A stretch of DNA of 64,000 nucleotides from Megalobrama amblycephala (taxonomy: Eukaryota; Chordata; Actinopteri; Cypriniformes; Xenocyprididae). The stretch spans positions 15,147,734-15,211,733 of the forward strand of contig NC_063049.1 of assembly GCF_018812025.1 (NCBI RefSeq). Direction: 5' to 3'. The translations under genes and the position numbers were made by a program. The notes beneath the pieces were generated by a model. That model was given only the letters and a program-made list of their open reading frames with translations, did not search any database and had not been told where the DNA came from. This document shows positions 24,364 to 34,831 of the stretch, piece after piece; within the stretch, counting starts at the first letter, position 1, and each line of letters opens with the position of its first letter.

Positions 24364-24617
24364 AGGTAAGTAACAACTTAACAGGTTTGTTGCAGAGTGC
24401 AGGTACAGCAGAGTCAACAGTGCAATGCAGGTGAGTGGAACAGTCACTGGAATTTGCAGGTGAACTTAACTGAAGGTAATAGAGGTCTTTGTATGTTGCA
24501 GGTATGTAGCTGGCGGTGAAACTGACTGGATGAACAGGAGAACGATGAACAGGAGGACAGGCAGAAGACGATGACAGGATCGGGAACAGGATGGCAGGTA
24601 AGGAATTTCAGGTGAGT
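24364..24617. repeat. Cluster of CAGGTRAGT-like motifs
   Basis: Seven CAGGT/GAGGT splice-donor-like motifs lie within 254 bp, at about 24364, 24400, 24428, 24457, 24499, 24595 and 24609. Several match the 5' splice consensus (CAGGTGAGT, CAGGTATGT, CAGGTAAGG). Many are preceded by TGCAG. Probably part of a degenerate repeat; no coding exon is evident. Confidence 0.4.
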
Positions 24618-25076
24618 CTGTGAAGTCTTGACGCCGACGAGACCAAACAGTGAAGTGGCGTGAACAGTGAGTTCAAGTAGCTTGACTTCATGATGGCGTC
24701 CAGGTGCTCAGTATTCTGATGATTGTGAACGAGTGGGCGGATCTGGTATAGATGGCAGTATGTCATGCTTTACCAATTTGTTCCCTCATTTTAGTTAAAT
24801 TGTTGCCACATTGTAATAATTCATTCCCTTGTTTTAGTTTGAGAGAAAAATTAAAATTGAACAAATTGAAAAGTCATGGGAACAAATTAGGTTCAAATTT
24901 ATCAATTCGGTTCCTTAAATTAAAGGTCCTCTAAGTGATCCTGAGCGGAGTAACTTCCTGTTGACGTTCGAAGTGTTGTCAAACAAAACAAAGGCTAGCT
25001 AGACACTCCTTCCTCCTCCCCCTCCCCCTCCCCCTCCCCTCTGTGCTTCCTGAAACAGTCATGAACGCGCATTTAA

Positions 25077-25122
25077 AACGTCTCGGTTACAAAGGTAACC
25101 CTCGTTCCCTGAAGGAGGGAAC
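25077..25122. repeat. DIRS left terminal extension
   Basis: The 46 bases beginning AACGTCTCGGTTACAAAGG lie outside the inverted terminal repeat and are reverse-complemented, with one or two mismatches, at 25366-25411 in the internal complementary region. Confidence 0.85.
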
Positions 25123-25125
25123 TGA

Positions 25126-25312
25126 GACGTACGTCGGACAGACCGACGAATAGGAATCTCGCCAGAGAGGCCAATCTACTTCGAGTGTAACTAAAACGAG
25201 CCAATGCACATTGGCATGCAATCATCTGCATCAGCTGCTCGCCTCGCAGCGCGGGTATATAATGAGCAGCAGGTGCGTTGCATCTTCAGGTTTTCGCTGA
25301 GGAGCCGAACTA
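25126..25312. repeat. DIRS inverted terminal repeat, left copy
   Basis: About 187 bp, almost identical to the reverse complement of 29987-30173. It contains GCGGGTATATAATGAG, so a TATA-like motif faces into the element from this end too (25256-25262). Confidence 0.9.
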
Positions 25313-25365
25313 AGCAGGCGGCAGCACAGCAGGACAACAACTGTGGCGACGGGACGTACGTCTCC

Positions 25366-25466
25366 GTTCCCTCCTTCAGGGAGCGAGGGTTACCTTTGTA
25401 ACCGAGACGTTCCCATTCAGTCGGTCACGTTCGACGTACGTCGGACAGACCGACGAATAGGAATCC
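25366..25466. repeat. DIRS internal complementary region
   Basis: The first part (25366-25411) is complementary to the left terminus; the second (25412-25466) is the exact complement of the right terminus (30141-30195). The junction ACGTTCCCATTCAG therefore marks where the two ends would meet in a circle. Confidence 0.92.
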
Positions 25467-26014
25467 CTACCAAAGCGCCACAGGAGCTGCCCTCCTCCAG
25501 CGCTCTGTTGTAAGCCACCTGAAACCCCCTTGCCTGCGGACGGTGGGACAGGGCTGACACACAGAGAGGGTCGATCACTGTTGTTCCCAAACCCATTCAG
25601 TGAGACTATTGGATAATGCTGGGAAAGCGTAACCTTTCGTTTGAAAGGAACGCTGCGGAAGCCACATCCTTCCCCGAAGGAGTTATGTGGAGAAGTACAT
25701 ATGGACTAATCCTGTAGGGCTGTGCTACATATGGAAGAACTGGGGTGACTCCAACTCGGTAGAGATGGGTTCTCCCAGAGGGAAAGACACGGGCTTCGTT
25801 TAGGAGCAGCCGTGGAGAAAGCCATATGGGATCCCCGTAGGGTCACACATATGGAACCCAGCCTAAATCCGGTTCTCAGGGATGCAACGGAGTATAGGCC
25901 TGGCGCCGGACGCTCCGCCACGTCGGCTGCCAAAGGGTAACCGGAGGACTCAACAGGGTCTGCCCGTAGGGACTCTCTGGAGCAAAGAAGCGCATGCAGC
26001 GCAGCAAGCCAACA
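25467..26014. other. DIRS region downstream of the recombinase
   Basis: Lies between the internal complementary region and the recombinase stop. It has repeated ACATATGGA motifs (about 25,697, 25,729 and 25,849) and no domain. Open frames here are chance products of high GC. Confidence 0.5.
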
Positions 26015-28697
26015 CTAAGCCGGGGCCTCTCCGTGCCTCTGACCTGAGGCGAGAACACGGGAGGAGACCGGCTCGACACGAAGGCTATAGTATCTAGCGA
26101 ACGTGTTAGGTGTCGCCCAGCCCGCAGCTCTACAAATGTCTGTTAGCGAGGCGCCACGAGCCAGCGCCCAGGAGGATGCTACACCTCTCGTGGAGTGAGC
26201 ATGCAACCTGAGCGGGCAGGGCACGCCCTGAGCTTGGTAAGCCAGGGCGATGGCATCCACTATCCAGTGGGCCATCCTCTGCTTGGAGACAGCCTTTCCC
26301 TTCTGCTGGCCTCCGTAACAGACAAAGAGCTGGTCTGAGGTCCTGAAGCTTCGAGTTCTGTCCATGTACAGTCGCAAGGCGCGGACTGGACAGAGCAAAG
26401 CCAGGGCTGGGTCTGCCTTCTCCGAGGGCAGCGCTTGCAGGCTCACCACCTGGTCCCTGAAGGGAGTGGTAGGAACCTTGGGCACATAGCCAGGCCGGGG
26501 TCTCAGTACCACGTGGCTGTCACCCGGCCCGAACTCCAGGCACGATTCGTCGACCGAAAATGACTGCAGGTCCCCTACCCTCTTGATGGAAGCCAATGCA
26601 ACCAGCAGCAAAGTCTTCATAGACAGAATCTTTAAAATCTGCCGATTGCAAAGGCTCAAAGGGAGCAATCTGAAGTGCTCTTAGCACCAGAGCGAGGTCC
26701 CAAGAGGGTATGGAGGGGGGACGAGGAGGATTTAACCGTCTCGCCCCCCTAAGGAACCTGACGACCAGATCGTGCTGACCAACCATTTGCCATCTATGTG
26801 GTCGTGGTAAGCGGAGATAGCAGCAGAATGGACTTTGAGGGTGGAGGGGGACAGCCTACGCTCCAACCCTTGCTGCAAGAAGGAAAGCACGACACCGATC
26901 GAGCACCTTCGGGGGTCTTCTCGGCAAGAAGAGCACCACTCGACGAACAGGTTCCACTTCGAGGCGTAAGCACGTCTCGTAGACAGTGCACGAGCCGAAG
27001 TGATGGTGTTAAGTACCTCGGGGGGTAAGTCAAGTTGCGGGCGGGCGAGTTGCGACATGCGACGGGAGCGTAGACCACCTTGATGGTTGATGTACGCAAC
27101 GGTCGCAGTGTTGTCCATACGGACCAGTACATGCTTGCCCCGTAGCAGGCCTTTGAGGCGGCTCAGAGCAAGACGTACTGCCAGCAACTCGAGGCAGTTG
27201 ATGTGCCAATGCAGATGGGGTCCCGTCCAAACCCCTGACACTGCATGCCCCGTTGTATGTGGCACCCCAGCCGGTGGCAGAAGCATCTGTGAATACCACA
27301 GCATGCCGGGACACCTGTTCTAGGGGCACTCCTGCCCGGAGAAACAAGGGGTCCGACCACGGACTGAAGGTTCAGCGGCACTCCTGAGTGATTGGCACCC
27401 GGAACGTGCCACGTTGCCACGCCCATCTCGGGACTCGGCCGTGAAGCCAGTGCTGAAGCGGTCTCATATGAAGCAGACCGAGCGGTGTTACAGCCGCAGC
27501 AGCCGCCATATGCCCCAGGAGCCTCTGAAAGAATTTCAGTGGGACCGCTGTCCTGCCATTGAATGTATTCAGGCAGTTCAACACCGACCGAGCACGTTCC
27601 TCTGTGAGGCGTGCTATCTGCTCGACCGAATCCAACTCCATACCGAGAAAAGAGATCCTCTGCACCGGGGCGAGTTTGCTCTTTTCCCAGTTGACCTGAA
27701 GCCCCAACTGGCTGAGGTGTCTGAGCACCAAATCCCTGTGTTCGCACAACTGGGCCCGAGACTGTGCTAAAATGAGCCAGTCGTTGAGGTAGTTGAGAAT
27801 GCGAACACCCTGTTCTCTCATGGGAACAAGGGCTCCCTCCACGACCTTCGTAAAGACGCGGGGAGACAGGGCCAGCCCGAAGGGTAGGACTCTGTACTGA
27901 TATGCTTGACCTTCGAACGCGAACCGCAGGAATGGCCTGTGTCGCGGAAGGATCGAGACATGAAAGTACGCGTCCTTCAGGTCGATCGCTGCAAACCAAT
28001 CCCGGGGACGGATGCATTCGAAAATGCGTTTCTGCGTGAGCATCTTGAACGGTAGCTTGTGAAGGCTCCGATTCAAGACCCGCAGATCCAGGATCGGTCG
28101 TAACCCGCCGGTTTTCTTGGGTACAATGAAGTAGAGACTGTAGAACCCTGACCTCATATCGGCTGGAGGGACCGGCTCTATCGCATCCTTCGCCAGTAGG
28201 ACTGCGATCTTCGCACGCAAGACAGGGGCATCGACATCTTTCACTACAGTGAAGTGGACACCCCTGAACCTGGGGGGACGCCGGGCGAACTGAATCACGT
28301 AGCCGAGCCTGATGGTCTGAACGAGCCAGCGGGACAGACTGGTGAGCGCTAACCAGGCTCCCAGAGACCGTACCAGCGGGACCAGAGGGACCACAGGCGC
28401 ACACGCAGCGGGGCAGCGAGGTGGAACGCAGGGACGCGGCCCGGGAGGCTCTCTCTGCGAGGCGACCCCAAGCGGTGTCGCAGTGCGCTGTGCAACACTT
28501 ACCTGCTTCCACGGGTGGACAGAGGGAGCAGTCGAGGCTTTGACTGCCTGCTGCTCACTGCTGTCCGCTGGCGACAGAAGAGGGGGATGAGAGTGGTGAG
28601 GTTCTTGCCCTCCCACTGCTCTCCGAGCCCTCTTCGGACCCAGAGATGGAGGAAACTGCTCTTTTATTGAGAATTTATTGAGCCAGCGGCGGAACAA
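26015..28697 (-). pseudogene. DIRS RT-RNase H-tyrosine recombinase gene, broken
   Basis: The RT part (28697 to 27375) has FYSLYFIVPKKTGGLRPILD, FAAIDLKDAYFHVSI (motif A Asp) and VLPFGLALSPRVFTKV (motif B). Motif C reads YLNDWLILA, where the family has YLDDW. An in-frame TGA at 27372-27374 precedes RNase H (VVFTDASATGWGATYNG; a frameshift near 27,245; INCLELLAVRLAL; VRMDNTATVAYINHQGG). Near 27,035-27,050 the text jumps from MSQLAR straight to the recombinase N-terminus, removing the RNase H tail and the methyltransferase-like domain expected in fish DIRS proteins. The recombinase has shifts near 26,785 and 26,640, then SIKRVGDL, HSTRG and NTFARYYSL, giving the Arg, His-x-x-Arg and Tyr residues. 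Confidence 0.9.
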
Positions 28698-28804
28698 AAA
28701 CAGAAGGAAACAAAAGATTCTCCACCCGGCCCTCCTCCGGGGGAAGGAGCGGTGCGGTCACCACCTCCTGTAGAGCAGTCCCATCCATCTCCGGGTCGCC
28801 CGTC

Positions 28805-29585
28805 CTAGGGCCGCTTGGACTTGGCCTTGCCACCCTTCTTCTTGGGGGGTGGCGGGACGGGCTGGGCGCCCCGACCGCGACCGGCTCCACGGCACCGCTT
28901 AGCTGGAGGCTGCTGCTGCTGGGGCGCGGGAGCGGGGGCGGCCGCAGGGGGGCGCCCTCGGCGACGGGCAGTCTGAGGTGCTGCGGGCGGTGGTGGAGCA
29001 GCAGCTGACCGCCTCGGCAGGATGTGACTGATGGCCTCAGACTGCTTCTGTACAGCCGAGAACTGATGGGCGAAGTTCTCGACCGCGTCGCCGAAGAGGC
29101 CGGTCTGGGACACGGGGGAATTAAGGAACCTGACTTTGTCGGTATCTCTCATGTCCTGGCCCGTTCCACAGGGGGTATGCGCGTATAACCCTTCGCTGCC
29201 CCGCCGTCAAGGGTAGTGAGGGAGGAGGACCCACCGACACGGTTTCGGGCAGTAAAAGGTGCCGTCCACGTGCCAGTGAGCTCTTCATGCACTTCCGGGA
29301 AGAAGGAAACGCGCTCACCGTGATCCTCAGGTCACCAGTGCCGCCGCCCGACGCAACCCTCTGGGGAGGATTGGAACGAGGCAGCGGCACTGGGACTCCG
29401 CCCCTTTGCAGGAACTGGAGTCTAGACCGCAACTCCGCAACAGTCATCTTCCCACAATGGGTACATGACTCGTCCACGAACGCCGCCTCAGCGTGCCTTA
29501 AGCCCAAGCACGCAATACAGCGTTGGTGACCATCCCGAGGCGCCAGGCAACGGCCGCATCCAGCAGCACACAAGTAGAACGACAT
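28805..29585 (-). pseudogene. DIRS gag-like gene, internally deleted
   Basis: The N-terminal frame (29585 to 29121, 154 residues) begins MSFYLCAAGCGRCLAPRDGH. It has a Cys/His cluster (Cys 6, 10 and 13, two C-x2-C pairs, His) that could bind zinc. The C-terminal frame (29152 to 28805) begins MRDTDKVRFLNSPVSQTGLF, then a Pro/Ala/Gln-rich segment and a basic Lys/Arg tail (KKKGGKAKSKRP). The two lie in different frames and overlap by 32 bases. The middle of a normal-length gag seems to be missing. The assignment rests on position, the Cys cluster and the SQTGLFGDAVENFAHQFSA stretch, which I recognise from fish DIRS gag. Confidence 0.75.
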
Positions 29586-29986
29586 CTTTAAAAAGACGCG
29601 AACTACTCGTGTAAGCTCTTTCAGGGACTAACTCTCTCAGTGCCGAAGCACGCAGGGGAAAAGCCGCTGCAGCACAGACAGGGAAATGTGCAGCCTGTCG
29701 TGTGCACTCTCTTTGCAGACGCTGCTCTTACCAGCTGTCAGAACAGCCTTTTAGCGCTCTAAAGCGCACCGTTACCAGCCGTGAAAACGGCCTTCACGCT
29801 GAAACACAGCTTTTTTTGCTCAAATAAAAAAAGGCAAAAACGAAAGCAAAGAAGAGAAATAAAGATCGGCCCCGCTGCTGTGCTGTTCCTCCTGCACCGG
29901 ACGAGAAGAGCAGTCAGAGAGAGAGCTGGCTCGTTGAAGTCCGTTCTTCAAACACTCGCTCGTAGAAACTGCCGTGTTTGACACAG
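29586..29986 (-). other. DIRS leader between terminal repeat and gag
   Basis: Non-coding leader of about 400 bp on the transcribed strand. It includes repeated CGTTACCAGC...GAAAACGGCCTT / TTACCAGCTGTCAGAACAGCC sequence. No gene is seen. Confidence 0.5.
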
Positions 29987-30173
29987 TAGTTCGGCTCCGA
30001 AGCGAAAAGCTGAAGATGCAACGCACCTGCTGCTCATTATATACCCGCGCTGCGAGGCGAGCAGCTGATGCAGATGATTGCATGCCAATGTGCATTGGCT
30101 CGTTTTAGTTACACTCGAAGTAGATTGGCCTCTCTGGCGAGATTCCTATTCGTCGGTCTGTCCGACGTACGTC
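29987..30173. repeat. DIRS inverted terminal repeat, right copy (5' end of the element)
   Basis: Reverse complement of 25126-25312. It lies upstream of gag on the minus strand and so contains the likely promoter. Confidence 0.9.
30037..30043 (-). promoter_or_regulatory. TATA-like box of the DIRS element
   Basis: TATATAA on the minus strand, preceded by GCGCGGG. It is correctly placed and oriented about 450 bp upstream of the gag start. Inferred promoter; the start site is not visible. Confidence 0.5.
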
Positions 30174-30446
30174 GAACGTGACCGACTGAATGGGAATCAT
30201 TCTTGTCGGTTATTGGCTGGAGCATGTTTATTATGATTCGTGGTCCAGGCTGCACCAGTTTGATTTTATTGCCGTTTTCGGAGCTTGTGGCGACTACAGA
30301 GACCGCGTTTTTTTACAGTGTGTTCAGGGGGCAGGCAGCTAGCGGATAGTGAGGAGATGTTTGCTGTACGTGACAAAAAATGTTTTGGCCTAAAAACACG
30401 TGACATCACTTAGAGCACCTGTAAATTTGCTATGAGGTCAAGTTAA

Positions 30447-31017
30447 AGGGATAGATCACCCAAAAATGAAAATTTGATGTTTATCTGCTTACCCCCAGCG
30501 CATCCAAGATGTAGGTGACTTTGTTTCTTCAGTAGAACACAAATGATGATTTTTAATTTTAATTTTTATTCGCTTAGTGAGGTCTGATCACGCTCTGACA
30601 ACGGCAGTGATGTCTCGCGCATGTACTTCAATGAGTGAGAGACATCACTGCCGTTGTCAGAGCGTGATCAGACCTCACTAAGCAAATGCTGAATGCTGTT
30701 GGACATAGTGGTGTTTTAGAGGTAAAAAAATATATGAATACTGTTCGGTTTCTCGCACAAACCGATCGTTTCATGTCTTAGGACATCAATGTGTCGTCAC
30801 GAGCCGCAGGGTTTAATTTGGATTTGCCTATGCAAGTTTTATTTACTCTTGTAGTAGAAGTTCCCATCCACTCACATTATTTGACTGACAGACGGCAGCG
30901 GTTGGAGTTAAAAATCATCATTTGTGTTCTGCCGAAGAAACAAAGTCACCTACATCTTGGATGCACTGGGGGTAAGCAGATAAACATCAACTTTTCATTT
31001 TTGGGTGAACTATCCCT
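30447..31017. mobile_element. TTCACCC-family element with TTAA flanks
   Basis: Arms of about 110 bp (AGGGATAGATCACCCAAAAA... and complement, including GTAGGTGACTTTGTTTCTTC) flanked by TTAA (30443-30446 and 31018-31021). The centre contains a separate perfect palindrome (30572-30683). It has no coding capacity. Confidence 0.88.
30572..30683. repeat. Perfect 45-bp inverted repeat with 22-bp loop
   Basis: Arms 30572-30616 and 30639-30683 are exact reverse complements (beginning GCTTAGTGAGGTCTGATCAC). They are separated by a loop centred on GCATGTACTTCAATG. Lies inside the 30447-31017 element. Confidence 0.92.
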
Positions 31018-31021
31018 TTAA

Positions 31022-31300
31022 GTCACCTTTATTTATATAGTACTTTATTGTTTCAAAGCAGCTTTACAGTGATAACAGGAAAATGATTCAATAATGCAAA
31101 AATAGTTCGTTTTGGCTGTACAGTAGCTCTAAAGAAAATAGTGTCATTGTTCATCTGAAGTCAGTTCAATGTTGATTCAGTTCTGCTGTAAAGATCATTA
31201 TTAAATTACTTAATCTATAAAGCAGCTCTGCAGAAAACAGTGATTTCATTATCCAGCTCACTTCAGTTGTCATCCAATAGTGTCAGTGCAGTCAAATCAA
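31022..31300. repeat. Teleost dispersed repeat (TTTATTTATATAGTAC type)
   Basis: CACCTTTATTTATATAGTAC followed by GTTTCAAAGCAGCTTTACAG is a very common fish interspersed sequence. Internal similarity (AAAGCAGCTCTGCAG, ATTCAGTTC) suggests weak repetition. I cannot give its class. Confidence 0.6.
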
Positions 31301-31572
31301 TAATATTGTAGAATATTAAGTGTCCCCAACTAAGCAAGCCAGAGGCAACAGTGGCAAGGATGTATAAATCACAAATCTGTATCAAAATATGAGAAGCACA
31401 CATCTGCATCCATCCACACATTTGACCAGAGCATGTTCACTAAGAATAACAATGGAAAAGCAGTGAAGTGGAATGCAAAAACACATTCTGTGTGAACTTT
31501 GTGAGAAGCCTCAAATCAAGCCACACCCCCAAAGATTGTTGGGGGTTGCAAATCAGGCCCAAAATCGGGCTT

Positions 31573-31833
31573 AAAGGGTTTGTTTACCCCAAAATGAAAA
31601 TTCTGTCATTAATTACTCATCCTCATGTAGTTCCACATCCATAAGACATTCGTTCAACACAAATTAAGATATTTTTGAAGAAATCTGAGAGGTATATGAC
31701 TCGTCCATAGACAGCAATATAGCCACCACTTTCAAGGTCCAGAAAGGTACTAAAGACATCATTAAAACTGGCGATGTGACTACAGTGGTTCAACCTTCTG
31801 AAGGGATGGATTCTGGAATCCACTGCCGCTTCA
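31573..31833. mobile_element. TTCACCC-family element, left part
   Basis: GGGTTTGTTTACCCCAAAAT with CTCATCCTCATGTAGTTCC is a diverged end of the family. It is interrupted at 31834 by a 674-bp insertion. Sequence past 32,508 (TTTTATGAAGCGACGAGAAT) appears to resume the host element, whose right end is unclear. Confidence 0.6.
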
Positions 31834-32507
31834 ATATATATCTTTTAAGTTATTAATCAACATTTATATTTCTGTTAAATTATTTGAATGACTTCTTCAA
31901 CGTATGTTAAAGCATTTATTTTCCTCTGTACCTCTCACTGAGAGAAAAGAACATGTTATCAGTATGGTAAAGTTTGGTAAAGTTTCCTGCTCAGAGCAGA
32001 GCTCAGATCAACTTCAACCTTGAAGAAGCTGTGAATCATGTATCTGTGTATGTGTGCCAAGTGTTCTGTGCAGGTCCCTTTGTACTGGACAACTGGTATT
32101 CTACTTGAGACCAGCAGACGCTATGTCGTGACCCCAAAAGGACATCTGGTACCTAAATCCAGGGTCCCCTCATCAGCATCGTGACGAAGGAAGATATGCT
32201 TCTGACTATCTGTCCATGTGTGGAAGATTACCAAATTTGTCTATCTTTCTTAGCCAATCAGAATCATTCAACCTGAAGTAATGACCTAGTTAGTTGACTC
32301 TGTTAGAGTATAATTGTTATGGAAATGTGAATGTACGCAGAGCGGCCTACAAACTCCTTGAGAGACTTGAAGCTGGCTTCTGCTGATGAAAATGCAAACT
32401 ATTCTTCATTAAAATTTTCTTCAATTTATTAATTTTTTTAAACTTTGACTCTGGGTCTTTATTCAACATATCTGGTTTCAAGGGTCCTAAACTGTTAATC
32501 CCCAACA
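31834..32507. mobile_element. Unclassified insertion with 5-bp flanking repeat, perhaps a solo LTR
   Basis: CTTCA precedes (31829-31833) and follows (32508-32512) the segment. The right end reads GACTCTGGGTCTTTATTC...CCCCAACA, so the minus strand starts TGTTGGGGATT, like an LTR. The other end does not show the expected terminal CA. No coding region. Confidence 0.35.
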
Positions 32508-32892
32508 CTTCATTTTATGAAGCGACGAGAATACTTTTTGTGTGCAAAAACAAAAAAATAATGACTTTATTTAACAATATCTCACAATTCTTGACAGAAA
32601 ACACTCAATAGACTGCGAGTGTCCCGACTGCTTTGAATTAGTAGCGTGCCTTTACCTTACTAAAGGTAACATAACAACAAAGTACTGATGATAAAACAAT
32701 CTCCCTTCATTGTGCAGGTTATATTTATATGTATTTCTTTATTTTTGTACATTTGTGTGATGTAAATTAAATATATCGATACCTACAGAGGGATTTTCAT
32801 AAATAAACAGATTTTTTTTTGTCATAGTCTATGATCCCAATGAAAAGTTTAGCTGGGTAGTACCAGTTTTAAGTATGATGACTGTATAATTT

Positions 32893-33165
32893 GGTAACAC
32901 TTTACAATAAGGATCATTAATTAAATATTAGTTAATGTATAAACTAACTTGAACTAACCATGAGCAATACATTTGTTACTGTATTTACTAATCTTCGTTA
33001 ACGTTAACGAAAATACAGTTGTTCATTGTTTGATCGTTAATTCAGCGCATTAATGTTTTATAATGTATTAGTAAATGTTGAAATTAACAAAGATTATTAA
33101 ATGCTGTATAAGTGCAGTTCATTATTAGTTCATGTTAACTAATGAACCTTACTGTAAAGTGTTAC
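32893..33165. mobile_element. GGTAACACTTTAC-family MITE (273 bp), complete
   Basis: Inverted termini GGTAACACTTTACAATAAGG and ...CCTTACTGTAAAGTGTTAC enclose GTTAACGTTAACG-type sequence. A truncated relative lies at 10389-10670. Confidence 0.8.
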
Positions 33166-34637
33166 GTATAATTTATTCAACACTGCAAAATGTGCAGTAC
33201 TGTGGGTCCCTGACCAGAGTTGAGAGCCACTGCTGTAGACCAACAATTTCCCTTGCTTTATATGACATTTGCCACTTCTCCACTGAATGTATTGCTTTAC
33301 AAAGCAAGTTCTAATCACAGAAAGTCTTATGTGAGCTTGTAATACTCTGATATATTGTGGTATATAACAGTTTGTGTATAATTTTTAAATCACAGAGATT
33401 TGTACTTAATAGGACTATAGAAATGTTTCTAAAGCTCTGGCTTTTTTTTTCTTTTTCAGAAGAACATGTAATATTCATTTGAAGAAAAGTGACCGATACA
33501 CAAATTAATCCTTTTTTTTTATTATAGTACTCTACATAAGAAATGCAAATACATGTTTATAAACCATTAGAGGAGTGAATGTAATTCAAATCGACCTTCA
33601 TCATCTTAAATAAAATACATTCTATCTTGTCAATGATATGTAGAAAACATCATAAAAGATCATTTAATATAAAAGCCTTATATATGAATTTTAAAACTCT
33701 GTGAAATAACAATTGCATTAGGTATTTGCATAGTAAATATTGGTTAGGCCTAAGCGTGTAAGACACATTTGAAGAAACTAAAGATAAGTAATTGTAAAAA
33801 CAGAAAGTGTTAAAGTCATGTTTAAAAAGAAATGCCAGAAACGCTTCACAATTTTGTCCATTGGCTCTGTAACAATGTCATATTTTTCCTATTGATGCAA
33901 AACTGGTCCACATGAAGAATTAACCTTCAAAACAAGGTGAGTGGTGACCTTTGTCACCCTTTATCTCAAGATTTCAAGCATTGCCCCAGTTTTTGAATGC
34001 AACCGCAAGGTATTCAATACAAACATGAACGCTTAAACGATAGGTTTTGCAGACATTTAAGCGTATGTTTGTGAAGATGTGTAGCACTGTTTGACAGTGA
34101 GGTCTGCGGGCCACTGTGATAGACCGCAATTAAAAACACGAAGAAAACAATCAAATACTTCTAAACCTGTCACAAACCCAAGAAGAAAATATTATCAATG
34201 TTAATTTTTTTCTTAATTCACAGTAAATCTTTGTGCGTAATGTGTAAAATTTGAGTTAGAGCTCTCCTATGATTGACAAAGCAAACTAATGTATTGTCAA
34301 GCAAAAGATATGTGTACCTAAACTGCATCTTATACGTATTACGAAAGTGCAAGAGCTAAACAGATTGATGACCAAAGCAACTTAGTTAATATAACAATGT
34401 ATAAAACAACTATTCTGAACCGCCAGTGTTTTTGATTTTGCCTTTGCGAGGCCTTTGTAAGAGAAACTATCTGCAGATGTCTTTCCCAGAATGCTGCAAG
34501 ATTCCATTTGCTCAATCACTTGGCAACAAGATTTGGCTTCAGCTGAGAGGTTTTCAGGCCAGCTGGCTGTAAAGTTCAATGTTCTTGCCGATAACACTGT
34601 AAGCCAGAGAGAAGAGACGTGTGCGGGGTGAGCGAGG
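33166..34637 (-). other. Likely lrrc58 3' UTR and downstream region
   Basis: Follows the lrrc58 stop. AT-rich with no other gene. A minus-strand AATAAA-type signal is present near 33,528-33,533, but the true cleavage site cannot be chosen from the sequence. Confidence 0.4.
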
Positions 34638-34831
34638 TTATCCCAGCAGAACTCTTTGAAGGCGATCGGCGGGCACGCTGTTGTCATCATCCGAGTCAGC
34701 GTCGCTCTGAGGGTTGGAGCTGCAGGGAGAGGTGCATTCTGGGGAGCACAGGTAGTGCATCAAGGGCAGGCGATACTTCCCGCAGAAATCCACAAACTTG
34801 ATGTGACGAACACATGAGTCGAAGTAAACGC
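34638..34831 (-). CDS. lrrc58: lrrc58 exon 4 (last coding exon)
   Basis: Acceptor CATTCCCAG precedes GCGTTTACTTC. Encodes VYFDSCVRHIKFVDFCGKYR, then PLMHYLCSPEC, an Asp/Ser-rich stretch and the terminal QRVLLG before TAA at 34638-34640. 194 bases: two complete the split Gly codon, then 63 sense codons and the stop. Intact. Confidence 0.92.

Larger units (their letters stand above)
25077..30196 (-). mobile_element. DIRS-type tyrosine-recombinase retrotransposon (5.1 kb)
   Basis: Defining DIRS traits are visible: inverted terminal repeats (25126-25312 and 29987-30173), unequal terminal extensions, and an internal complementary region (25366-25466) that is the complement of the two element ends joined together. 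Genes run on the minus strand in the order gag, RT/RNase H, tyrosine recombinase. The family replicates through a circular intermediate and integrates by recombinase without a target duplication, and none is seen. GC content is clearly higher than in the surroundings. The coding part is broken and partly deleted, so the copy is not autonomous. Confidence 0.93.
24924..30420. mobile_element. TTAA-type element split by a DIRS retrotransposon
   Basis: The left end AGGTCCTCTAAGTGATCC follows TTAA (24920-24923). The right end (complement of AGGTGCTCTAAGTGATGTCA) stops at 30420 and is followed by GTAA, one mismatch from TTAA. Only about 150 bp on the left and 220 bp on the right belong to it; the rest is the DIRS element. 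A C-rich CCTCCCCCT run lies at about 25,010-25,040. Confidence 0.65.

Noticed and set aside
27163..28512. A 449-codon open frame on the minus strand overlapping the DIRS RT
   Set aside because: It is the shifted shadow of the RT frame in GC-rich DNA. It has no domain and is very rich in Ser, Arg and Gly; the RT frame has all the motifs.
34382..34690. ORF of 102 codons across the lrrc58 stop region
   Set aside because: Wrong frame relative to the conserved exon 4 protein, and it runs into the 3' UTR.
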